Below, piece by piece: positions 34,188 to 44,841 of a stretch of DNA of 64,000 nt. Each line of letters begins with the position of its first letter. Position 1 is the first letter of the stretch. The notes beneath the pieces are model-generated. The model was not told the DNA's origin and ran no database searches. It saw only the letters and a list, made by a program, of their open reading frames with translations. A program made the position numbers and the translations under genes. The DNA comes from Doryteuthis pealeii (taxonomy: Eukaryota; Mollusca; Cephalopoda; Myopsida; Loliginidae): contig CM042143.1 in NCBI GenBank assembly GCA_023376005.1, forward strand, positions 82,812,930-82,876,929. Reading direction: 5' to 3'.

Positions 34188-34778
34188 CACCTCAAAGACA
34201 ATTCCATTTACAAATGTCATTGTATATACAATTGATGGGGGTGATGTAAATGATCAGTATTCATTTTGGGGGTGGGGAGAAAATCAGACTGGGCAGATTC
34301 TAGGAACAGTTTACATCTCCCTTCCAGGGCTCCGTGCTTTCAGAAATTTTCTGACAAAGGGATTTTTTCCATCCCGAAATATTAAGAAAATAAATCAAAG
34401 ATAAATGAACATCATAGTTACATCGTTTTTCTTTACATGTGTGTGTGTGTGTGTGTATATATGTTGTCCTCTGGACAACTGGCACACAATGCTTCAAGCA
34501 AATTATAAAACACCTATTACAAAAGAAAAAAAAGAAAAAAAAAAAGACTGTTTTAAACTGATTTATTAATCAACATTATTTGTCTCCAAAACATCTAAAT
34601 GATAACAGTGAATAAAATAAAAGGACATCTGTTGAATACTTTTATATTCTGGCAAGTTTGCAATAAAAATAAAGAGAAATTTGCAACAGCAGTATAAACT
34701 AACACTTTTGATCTCTATGGATTTATTCTTGAATATTTTAAAAGAAGTTTATGAAATTATGTGTACTGAAGTAGTATT

Positions 34779-35045
34779 AGGGCCACAACCCGGCCAAAGG
34801 GGCTCTGATGAAAATCCAAAGGGTGTCTCCATTATCATCAGAAATCAAAGGCTTTTGGCGTATTTATCATTGCATCTGTGTAAAATCTGCAGCAAACAAG
34901 GGCATCTCCTTCCCCTGACTGGGATATGTATATGGGGTTTGTAGACCACTTGTGAATTTCATATTCCCTTGTTACTCCTTCCATGAATTCACTACAGGTG
35001 AATTTGTTGGATGGAGCTGATTCAACTGACCCAGGGTGGATGCCA
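34779..35045 (+). repeat. Repeat I (copy 3, opposite orientation)
   Basis: Complement of 899-1142: CTGCAGCAAACAAGGGCATC, TCCCCTGACTGGGATATG, TCCCTTGTTACTCCTTCCAT. A 55-base piece of its end (GTGAATTTGTTGG, CAACTGACCCAGGGTG) recurs at 35167-35222, i.e. it is duplicated about 160 bp downstream. Confidence 0.6.
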
Positions 35046-35487
35046 TCACAGAACTAATAAATTTGGGGATACTAGTTCTAAGTTTAGTACCTAGATTATG
35101 ATCAGATGTTTGGTATGTCACTTCATACAACAGAATGAGTTCACTATCTTATTGATTCAGGATAGGGTGAATTTGTTGGGACGAAACTGGTTCAACTGAC
35201 CCAGGGTGAATGCCATCACAACAACTGAAGAGTAGAACAATAAGAGCTGATATTGTTCATCTTTCTCTGATAGCTTCAAATAAAGGTTAACATTGCAAAG
35301 AAATAAAATGCACTTATGTGAAAAGAATAAAGACTTATCAGCAAGGTAGCAGTAGAGTCTACAAAAACAGCAGAGCAAGATTTTCATCAATCTTCAAATG
35401 TAAAAGCACTGCAAGAAAATAGGATTTTCTTTTTAAATTAGAAACAGGATTGGAGCATTGAAGGAAGATTTATAAAAATTTGATGAA

Positions 35488-35710
35488 TTGGCTTTGGTCT
35501 ATTGTCAGTATCAGCCGCACAGCGAGGGAGTCTATTCCCTTTTTGTTAGCATTAGACCAGGGAGATTGTTTTGCAGAGGTGGAATGCCACACCTACCGTC
35601 AGCTCCCCACTTTACTGCCCAGATCAGATTACCCAATCTATGCTACCATGCGCTGGTATCGAACCCAGAACCTTGTGATTCTAAGGCAGGTGCTCTACCT
35701 ATTGAGCTAT
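35488..35710 (-). repeat. SINE-A (tRNA-derived), minus
   Basis: Plus-strand landmarks GGTCTATTGTCAGTATCAGC, CAGCGAGGGAGTCTATTCCC, CCTACCGTCAGCTCCCCACT and GGTGCTCTACCTATTGAGCT. The two overlapping frames on the plus strand are SINE translations. Confidence 0.85.
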
Positions 35711-35914
35711 TAAAAATTTTTTTCAAGCAGATACAAATTAAAGCGAGTTTAATAGACTTTCAATTTGACTTGCAAGCTCAAGTTGAGTTTTTTTAAAAAG
35801 ATGGCTACAAAGCATTCTGGTTAAAGAAACAAAATAAATATCCTCATCTTAAACAAGGAATAAAATTACTGCTACTAGTTTTTCCATCCTGATACTTCAT
35901 CAATAAGAAGGATG

Positions 35915-36030
35915 TGCAAGCTTGGTGTAATGGTTAGCAAGCTAATCTTGTAGATCTATTACTACTGAATAGTGAGTTAGATCCTCGTTGGATACCCTAT
36001 ACTTGTAACCATGTGTCACATTCTACCTGT
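35915..36030 (+). repeat. SINE-C (tRNA-like head)
   Basis: GCTTGGTGTAATGGTTAGCA (box A-like), TTACTACTGAATAGTGAG, TAGATCCTCGTTGGATACCC (box B-like) and CATGTGTCACATTCTACCTG. The same unit is at 38568-38695, 42428-42550 and, diverged, 62270-62445. Confidence 0.65.
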
Positions 36031-37858
36031 ATTTTAAAGCAACCTTGCAAAAATAATTTGATACCAACACAAAAATTAAAAACTACTCTTGGAATATCAT
36101 ATACCGTAGATAAACTTTCTTAATATTCCCAACTTTCATTTTATAAAATCAACATGAAATTAGTAAATAAAATTTAAAATAATTTAAAAGACAAAAGATA
36201 GTAAAAAAAAAAAAAGAAGAAGATTTTTACTGTATCAAAAATATAGCTTCATTTAAAAGATTTAAATTATTTTGTAGTTTGTGTTTTCCCTAAATATCAA
36301 AACTTTAAATAGAATCAACAGGTAATATAAGAAATAATATCAATTACATACAAAAATAGATCAAGTCCAAATCTAATGGTAATAATGGAGAAATAAATCA
36401 AAATAATTCGAAAAAATAAAGTTTTTCATCTTAAAAATGAAATTTATATAAAGATATAAGAAAATTTATAAGAAAATCTAAAAATCAGAGTGCAAAGTCA
36501 TTTTTTTCAATTGTTATTAATTTGCTTTAGGAAGCTAATAATAATAATAATAATAAAAAATTAAAAAAAGGAAAAATTTTCAATATTAAAGAAATATATT
36601 TTAGGAAAAATAAATTTTACTGCAAATCAGACAAAAAATTTGTTTTTATTCAATCATAATAAATGACTAAAAGTGAAATCTTTATCCGCCATAAAAAATA
36701 ATTTAGTTTAAGTAGGGATAAGTTATATATATATATATATATATGCGATTAATATCGAAAGATTTCAATATTTGAACACTTCCTTTTGTTAAACCCAAGA
36801 ACTTGACGCATATTTTTAATAAATAATTTTTATGTTATAGCTCTATTTTTTTTTTTTACAAAGTATTAAGCACTCTTGGATAAATTACTAATACAACTCC
36901 AACAGAAATGTTGAATCAGTACTCGGAAACTTATATATATATATATATACATACATATGAATGAAGCAAAAAAATCTTAATTCTAGTTGAACTGCCTTTT
37001 TGCCTCAACACATGGAGAATAATCAGCAGCAGCATCATCTCTTGAAAGGCTTCACAAAATGTTTGTTCAAAGAAATCAAAAGCCAGCTTGCATCGTGCTT
37101 GATACAAAAAAAAAAAGAAAAGTAGGGGGGTCTATCAAGAAGGGTTGGTAATCAAGGCTAATAGCAGCAGCAGCAGCAGTTGCAAAACAGCGAGGCTAAT
37201 TAAATTGCACCCGTAGAATAACAACGATAATGTCTTTTAATATTGAAGTGTTGAGCATTCTGCTGCCCTTACAGAAGAAAAGAAAAGAAAAAAGTAGAGG
37301 GAGGAAGGGTGCGTATTGGCCTATGTGGGGGCCTGTTGAGCCAGAATAAACTCAACAAAGAGTGTTTTAGTTTAACAAGGTGGCTAACAGCATTCAAGAG
37401 GCTGTGGCTTGTCAGACATCATACAACCTGCAGCAATTTCATCCATTACCCCCCCCCTTCTTTTTTGTTTAAATCTCCCCATTCAAGCAGTTATTATAGA
37501 AGAGAATTGTCTGCTTTTCTAAGCAGTCAATACAAACAGGGAATTTAAAACAACAAAAACATGTGATAAAGAGATTTTACAAAATTCAAAAATGATCAAC
37601 TCAGTAAGGAATTTTACCATTTTGCTGTATAGCTTTACACACGCATACACATACATCAGTAAAAATTGATGTGAGAGAGAGAGGATTTCTTTTCAAGATT
37701 TGGCCTTGTATAAAGATTATTCAGGGTCTTTTTAAAGAAATAAAAAGCAATACAAAAGAAAATGAATTTCAAAAGAATTTGACTGAAAATATATTTAATT
37801 TTGAGGAAATAAACACCCCCTCTATCTCTCTAGATAGATAGATGTGTGTGTGTGTGTG

Positions 37859-37896
<38 letters not shown>

Positions 37897-37899
<3 letters not shown>

Positions 37900-38171
37900 C
37901 AACCACTCAGCACAAGCAGGATGTGACACAAGTTTAATTTCTTAAGCAGAGTTTAACAAGTTTGAATTCAGAATTTTCCTTCTCCTAGACTGGTTATCTA
38001 GCCAGGTTAAAGAGCTCAGTCTGCTCTACTATTTATCCATAGCTGGAAGGAGAACAGTTGGATGCATACCTTTCCCAAGGGTATTAGCACTATGTGAAAT
38101 GCAAACATCCTTGTCCAGAATTTGAACTTGGGTCTACAAATTCATTTCCTATGTCACTAACCATTAACCAC
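37897..38171 (-). repeat. SINE-B in duplication unit 1
   Basis: CACCAACCACTCAGCACAAG next to a (TA)n tract, TTAAAGAGCTCAGTCTGC, CTTTCCCAAGGGTATTAGCA and CACTAACCATTAACCACAG. Its counterpart in unit 2 is 41758-42034. Confidence 0.8.
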
Positions 38172-38305
38172 AGGCAATAATGCATATACCTATAATTATA
38201 GGAGGATAAAACTCAAAACATCATAGACAAAAAATCTAGAATTAGAAATTTTAAATTAAATTTATATATATATATATATATATATAATTATATATATATA
38301 TATAA

Positions 38306-38424
38306 TGCTTAATTGAAGTCAGACCTAATTTTTTTGAAAGTTAATTCATTAATGATTAATTAGGCGGGATTTAATCATTAATAAATTAACTTTCAAAAAA
38401 ATTAGGTCTGACTTCAATTAAGCA
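38306..38424. mobile_element. 119-bp palindrome FB-2 (unit 1)
   Basis: Left arm TGCTTAATTGAAGTCAGACC to GATTAA (38306-38359). Spacer TTAGGCGGGAT-type 11 bases. Right arm 38371-38424 is the complement, with a single mismatch by eye over 54 bases. It abuts (TA)n on the left. A MITE or snap-back element is the likely origin. RNA from it would form a long hairpin. Confidence 0.8.
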
Positions 38425-38567
38425 CATATCTCCCCAAATACTGTCGGCTGAAAATAGCTAGATTTGTTTTACAACACACACACACACATTATATATATAT
38501 ATAACTAGGTACAATAGATTTGAATTTTGCTTCTAGTTTTACCAACACTGTTTTACATAGATCAGGG

Positions 38568-38695
38568 TGTCCTATTGTGGTGTATGGTTAGCAATCTAGT
38601 CGCACAGATCCATTACTACTAAAAGTGAGTTTGATCCTTGCTGAATGCCCCATACTTGTGCCTGGTGTCAAATCCTATCTCTGTTGAATAGGTTG
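38568..38695 (+). repeat. SINE-C in duplication unit 1
   Basis: TATGGTTAGCAATCTAGTCG, CATTACTACTAAAAGTGAGT and TTGATCCTTGCTGAATGCCC, a tRNA-like head with a body ending CTGTTGAATAGGTTGGGTAA. Confidence 0.65.
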
Positions 38696-39063
38696 GGTAA
38701 TTTTTTTTTTTAAATAGATTAATCAAATCTTTAAAATAGCAACTATAATAATTTCTTTGTTATTAAAACCTCCCATATAAATTCTCTGAAGAAATTTGAT
38801 TAATGTCATAGCAACAAGTAATTTTTACTGCCAAATATATTAAAAATGGCTTGTACATTTTGCTAAACATGATTATCAAAAAGAATGATAAAAGCATTTT
38901 GAAAATTTCAACGCTTAAACATTTCGGTTTATGTTAAACTTCATCAGGACAATATTATAGGAAAGAAAAAGAAATTTTAGTTCAAATGGTGATGGATGTT
39001 TTTAAATGACTAGAGTTGAAAATGTGTATGGAGAAAAAGGCTCATAACCGATATATATATATA

Positions 39064-39301
39064 TTAGCTCAGTCGGTAGAGCGTTCGGCTAGAAACCACA
39101 AGGTTCCTAGTTCGATACCGCCCTCGCCAACTCAGCGTATGAGTAGCACAGGGATCTGTGTAGTAAGTAAGGAGCTGACAGTAGGTGTGGCGCTCCACCT
39201 CAGATGCTAAAATAATCTCCTTGGTCTAGCGCTAGTGAAAAGGGGATAGACTCCCTCGCTGCATGGCTGATACCGACACTAGGCCGCCCCGACGACTTTA
39301 C
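39064..39301 (+). repeat. SINE-A in duplication unit 1, 5' end lost
   Basis: Starts ATTAGCTCAGTCGGTAGAGC directly after a TA tract. The counterpart in unit 2 (42953) keeps GGGCCGGG before this. The box A and box B elements are intact. Confidence 0.85.
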
Positions 39302-40314
39302 TATATATATATATATATATATATTATTATTCTGGTATAATTATAAATTTATTTCTTGAAATACATTAATAAAATAGAGACAGAGTATTTAAATATAAAC
39401 TAAGTTTTCCTTTTGAAAGAATTTCCCAGAATTATTTGTTAAATTGAATAAAAATAAAAATAAAAAAAGAAGAAAGTCAAATTAAAACTTAGCTACTTTC
39501 AATAACTAGTCTTTTAGGAAATACTTTACATTGATCTTAGAATAGTTAAATATATTTAAGAAGTTTTAATTAGTAATTAATACTAAACATACATAAACTA
39601 ATGAAAATTATACAAGTTTCTCCCCTATAATAACCAGATGGTATCATTAACATAGTTATCTTCAAACAATAAAATAACTAAAAATTAAAAATAAGTCAAT
39701 ACATCAAATTGGCTGTGAAATCTACCAAAGAATGACATCATATACATTATTAAAAAAATAAATTAAAATCTACTTGTTGTAGAAATCAATTGCTATATGT
39801 TTAATGCAAACAATTAACATTAATGTAAATAATTAATATTATATCTAAAGATTACACAGCAAATACATTATAATCTCAATAAATGATATAACATAATATA
39901 AACAATGTCATTTGTTAACTATATGTCAATATTAAAACTATAAACAACAAACTACCATTATTATTATCATTATTAAAAAGAAAATTAAAAGGATCCAACT
40001 AATTCTGATAGTTTAAGGAAATGAAAATAATCTCCACTGTTCTTTGTACTTATGATAGAGAGACAAAATTTATCTAATCCCAAATAAAGCAAAAAATTAA
40101 AATGGGCTTAAATAGAGAGAGAAAGGAGAATACAAGGAATTTGTGCATTTATGGTGTTACATGTCATCTTTTTTAAATTTTTTTTTTTTTATGAAAGTTT
40201 GGAAATAAGTTCCATCATTCCAATATTAAAAAAGAAAGACATGTTGGATTTTGTCATTTCATACTCCATCATTGAACTTTATCTGTTGCTGATAGAAGTA
40301 GAATTGAATATTTT

Positions 40315-40479
40315 GATGTTTCGGACTGTTGTCCTCATCTTTATTGTGGTATGTATAACACGTTTCGGTAAGCAATCTCCTCTGGCTTTCCTCAGGTATT
40401 CTCTGTGTATCAAAGCATAAATGTTGTGTTTATATTATACCACAATAAAAATGAGGACAACAGTCCAAAACATCGAAAT
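40315..40479. repeat. Repeat H with inverted arms (unit 1)
   Basis: GATGTTTCGGACTGTTGTCC with TCATCTTTATTGTGGTAT at the left; ATACCACAATAAAAATGAGG with ACAACAGTCCAAAACATC at the right. The arms are about 38 bases with a spacer of about 90. Other copies in the window keep one arm only. Confidence 0.7.
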
Positions 40480-41718
40480 CATTCACATCAAGCCTCATCT
40501 TGAAAATAAAGACAAATAAGTAGAATGTTGTTTTTTTTTAAAAATCAGTTGAAAATAGATTACTAAATTTTCGATACGATATTTAAAATTAGACCCCCCC
40601 CCTAAAAAAAAAAAAAAAACAATATTAAGACTAAAACATTGTTAGATTTTAAACATGTAAAAATAAATGTTTAAAACTAAAAAAAATCTCAGTGCTGCTT
40701 TAAAATTATTTCAAATTTTATTGAACATTTTTGTAGATTGATTAATCAGCAATTGTGTTATTAGAAAGGACTGAATGACATTTGAAAGAATTGGTGAATC
40801 TAAAAAAAACCTTTTATAGCATTTGCAGTTTTTTTTATAGCAACAACTTTTTTTTAAATAGAATAAAATAAATGCTCTCTCAAGCACATGGAGAATAATC
40901 AGCAGCAGCATCATCTCTTGAAAGGCTTCACAAAATGTTTGTTCAAAGAAATCAAAAGCCAGCTTGCATCGTGCTTGATACAAAAAAAAAGAAAAGTAGG
41001 GGGGTCTATCAAGAAGGGTTGGTAATCAAGGCTAATAGCAGCAGCAGCAGCAGTTGCAAAAACAGCGAGGCTAAATTAAATTGCACCCGTAGAATAACAA
41101 CGATAATGTCTTTTAATATTGAAGTGTTGAGCATTCTGCTGCCCTTACAGAAGAAAAGAAGAAAAAAGTAGAGGGAGGAAGGGTGAGTATTGGCCTATGT
41201 GGGGGCTGTTGAGCCAGAATAAACTCAAACAAAGAGTGTTTTTAGTTTAACAAGGTGGCTAACAGCATTCAAGAGGCTGTGGCTTGTCAGACATCATACA
41301 ACCTGCAGCAATTTCATCCATTACCCCCCCCTTCCTTTTTTTTTGTTTAAATCTCCCCATTCAAGCAGTTATTATAGAAGAGAATTGTCTGCTTTTCTAA
41401 GCAGTCAATACAAACAGGGAATTTAAAACAACAAAAACATGTGATAAAGAGATTTTACAAAATTCAAAAATGATCAACTCAGTAAGGAATTTTACCATTT
41501 TGCTGTATAGCTTTACACACGCATACACATACATCAGTAAAAATTGATGTGAGAGAGAGAGAGATTTCTTTTCAAGATTTGGCCTTGTATAAAGATTATT
41601 CAGGGTCTTTTTAAAGAAATAAAAAGCAATACAAAAGAAAATGAATTTCAAAAGAATTTGACTGAAAATATATTTAATTTTGAGGAAATAAACACTCCCC
41701 CTCTATCTCTCTAGATAG

Positions 41719-41757
<39 letters not shown>

Positions 41758-41759
<2 letters not shown>

Positions 41760-42034
41760 CAAACCCCTCAGCACGAGCAAGATGTGACACAAGTTTAATT
41801 TCTTAAGCAGAGTTTAACAAGTTTGAATTCAGAATTTTCCTTCTCCTAGACTGGTTATCTAGCCACGGTTAAAGAGCTCAGTCTGCTCTACTATTTATCC
41901 ATAGCTGGAAGGAGAACAGTTGGATGCATACCTTTCCCAAGGGTATTAGCACTATGTGAAATGCAAACATCCTTGTCCAGAATTTGAACTTGGGTCTACA
42001 AATTCATTTCCTATGTCACTAACCATTACACCAC
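41758..42034 (-). repeat. SINE-B in duplication unit 2
   Basis: Counterpart of 37897-38171. The flanking tract is (GT)n instead of (TA)n. It keeps ACCATTACACCACAAGG, where unit 1 has lost bases. Confidence 0.8.
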
Positions 42035-42124
42035 AAGGCAATAATGCATATACCTATAATTATAGGAGGATAAAACTCAAAACATCATAGACAAAAAATC
42101 TAGAATTAGAAATTTAAAATATAA

Positions 42125-42165
<41 letters not shown>

Positions 42166-42168
<3 letters not shown>

Positions 42169-42284
42169 TTAATTGAAGTCAGACCTAATTTTTTTGAAAG
42201 TTAATTCATTAATGATTAATTAGGCGGGATTTAATCATTAATAAATTAACTTTCAAAAAAATTAGGTCTGACTTCAATTAAGCA
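42166..42284. mobile_element. 119-bp palindrome FB-2 (unit 2)
   Basis: Identical by eye to 38306-38424, including the single arm mismatch. It sits at the edge of a (TA)n tract. Confidence 0.8.
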
Positions 42285-42427
42285 CATATTCTCCCAAATA
42301 CTGTCGGCTGAAAATAGCTAGATTTGTTTACACACACACACACACACATTATAATATATATATAACTAGGTACAATAGATTTGAATTTTGCTTCTAGTTT
42401 TACCAACACTGTTTTACATAGATCAGG

Positions 42428-42550
42428 GTGTCCTGTTGTGGTGTTATGGTTAGCAATCTAGTCGCACAGATCCATTACTACTAAAAGTGAGTTTGATCCT
42501 TGCTGAATGCCCCATACTTGTGCCTGGTGTCAAATCCTATCTCTGTTGAA
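42428..42550 (+). repeat. SINE-C in duplication unit 2
   Basis: GTGTTATGGTTAGCAATCTA, ACTAAAAGTGAGTTTGATCC and TGCCTGGTGTCAAATCC. Counterpart of 38568-38695; it keeps the T of GTGTTATGG. Confidence 0.65.
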
Positions 42551-42910
42551 TAGGTTGGGTAATTTTTTTTTTTTAAATAGATTAATCAAATCTTTAAAAT
42601 AGCAACTATAATAATTTCTTTGTTATTAAAACCTCCACATATAAATTCTCTGAAGAAATTTGATTAATGTCATAGCAACAAGTAATTTTTACTGCCAAAT
42701 ATATTAAAAATGGCTTGTACATTTTGCTAAACATGATTATCAAAAAGAATGATAAAAGCATTTTGAAAATTTCAACGCTTAAACATTTCGGTTTATGTTA
42801 AACTTCATCAGGACAATATTATAGGAAAGAAAAAGAAATTTTAGTTCAAATGGTGATGGATGTTTTTAAATGACTAGAGTTGAAAATGTGTATGGAGAAA
42901 AAGGCTCATA

Positions 42911-42952
<42 letters not shown>

Positions 42953-42954
<2 letters not shown>

Positions 42955-43199
42955 GCCGGGTTAGCTCAGTCGGTAGAGCGTTCGGCTAGAAACCACAAGG
43001 TTCCTAGTTCGATACCCGCCCTCGCCAACTCAGCGTATGAGTAGCACAGGGATCTGTGTAGTAAAGTAAGGAGCTGACAGTAGGTGTGGCGCTCCACCTC
43101 AGATGCTAAAAATAATCTCCTTGGTCTAGCGCTAGTGAAAAGGGGATAGACTCCCTCGCTGCATGGCTGATACCGACACTAGGCCGCCCCGACGACTTT

Positions 43200-43202
<3 letters not shown>
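42953..43202 (+). repeat. SINE-A in duplication unit 2, full head
   Basis: GGGCCGGGTTAGCTCAGTCG, box B AGTTCGATACCCG, body with GCGCTCCACCTCAGATGC and the end CCCCGACGACTTTACTT. Bounded on both sides by (TA)n tracts, as at 14361-14583. Confidence 0.9.
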
Positions 43203-43240
<38 letters not shown>

Positions 43241-44222
43241 CATGGTATAATTATAAATTTATTTCTTGAAATACATTAATAAAATAGAGACAGAGTATTT
43301 AAATATAAACTAAGTTTTCCTTTTGAAAGAATTTCCCAGAATTATTTGTTAAATTGAATAAAAAATAAAAATAAAAAAAAGAAGAAAGTCAAATTAAAAA
43401 CTTAGCTACTTTCAATAACTAGTCTTTTAGGAAATACTTTACATTGATCTTAGAATAGTTAAATATATTTAAGAAGTTTTAATTAGTAATTAATACTAAA
43501 CATACATAAACTAATGAAAATTATACAAGTTTCTCCCCTATAATAACCAGATGGTATCATTAACATAGTTATCTTCAAACAATAAAATAACTAAAAATTA
43601 AAATAAGTCAATACATCAAATTGGCTGTGAAATCTACCAAAGAATGACATCATATACATTATTAAAAAAATAAATTAAAATCTACTTGTTGTAGAAATCA
43701 ATTGCTATATGTTTAATGCAAACAATTAACATTAATGTAAATAATTAATATTATATCTAAAGATTACACAGCAAATACATTATAATCTCAATAAATGATA
43801 TAACATAATATAAACAATGTCATTTGTTAACTATATGTCAATATTAAAACTATAAACAAAAACAAACTACCCATTATTATTATCATTATTAAAAAGAAAA
43901 TTAAAAGGATCCAACTAATTCTGATAGTTTAAGGAAATGAAAATAATCTCCACTGTTCTTTGTACTTATGATAGAGAGAAAAATTTATCTAATCCCAAAT
44001 AAAAGCAAAAATTAAAATGGGCTTAAATAAGAGAGAAAGGAGAATACAAGGAATTTGTGCATTTATGATGTTACATGTCATCTTTTTTAAATTTTTTTAT
44101 GAAAGTTTGGAAATAAGTTCCATCATTCCAATATTAAAAAAGAAAGACATGTTGGATTTTGTCATTTCACACTCCATCATTGAACTTTATCTGTTGCTGA
44201 TAGAAGTAGAATTGAATACTTT

Positions 44223-44388
44223 TGATGTTTCGGACTGTTGTCCTCATCTTTATTGTGGTATGTATAAACACGTTTCGGTAAGCATATCCTCTGGCTTTCC
44301 TCAGGTATTCTCTGTGTATCAAAGCATAAATGTTGTGTTTATATTATACCACAATAAAAATGAGGACAACAGTCCAAAACATCGAAAT
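44223..44388. repeat. Repeat H with inverted arms (unit 2)
   Basis: Same as 40315-40479 apart from small indels. It is contained in a plus-strand frame that differs between units because of single-base A-run changes, which shows the frame is not selected. Confidence 0.7.
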
Positions 44389-44787
44389 CATTCACATCAA
44401 GCCTCATCTTGAAAATAAAGACAAATAAGTAGAATTGTTGTTTTTTTTTAAAAATCAGTTGAAAATAGATTACTAAATTTTCGATACGATATTTAAAATT
44501 AGACCCCCCCCCCTAAAAAAAAACAAAAAACAATATTAAGACTAAAACATTGTTAGATTTTAAACATGTAAAAATAAATGTTTAAAACTAAAAAAAATCT
44601 CAGTGCTGCTTTAAAATTATTTCAAATTTTATTGAACATTTTTGTAGATTGATTAATCAGCAATTGTGTTATTAGAAAGGACTGAATGACATTTGAAAGA
44701 ATTGGTGAATCTAAAAATAAACCTTTATAGCATTTTGCAGTTTGTTTTTATAGCAAACAACTTTTTTTAAATAGAATAAAATAAATG

Positions 44788-44839
<52 letters not shown>

Positions 44840-44841
<2 letters not shown>

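Larger units (their letters stand above)
37009..40884. repeat. Tandem duplication, unit 1
   Basis: From CACATGGAGAATAATCAGC to AAATGCTCTCT. The same sequence restarts at 40885, an offset of 3876 bases. The unit begins with a (CAG)n-containing, lower-AT block (37010-37560). It then carries a SINE-B (37897-38171), a 119-bp palindrome (38306-38424), a SINE-C (38568-38695), a SINE-A (39064-39301), AT-rich filler and repeat H (40315-40479). Nearly all differences from unit 2 are microsatellite or homopolymer lengths. Confidence 0.9.
40885..44790. repeat. Tandem duplication, unit 2
   Basis: Repeats unit 1 from CACATGGAGAATAATCAGC to AAATAAATGCTCTCTCT, where a (CT)n and (TA)n tract follows. The junction between units is CTCTCTCAAGCACATGG; left of unit 1 the sequence is GCCTCAACACATGG. 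Compared with unit 1, the GT tract is longer (41719-41756), several A- and T-runs differ by one base, and the SINE-A head is complete. Confidence 0.9.

Noticed and set aside
44017..44412. 131-residue plus-strand frame
   Set aside because: The same DNA in the other duplication unit (40151-40420) is frameshifted by A/T-run changes and reads differently; the frame covers repeat H and is not under selection.
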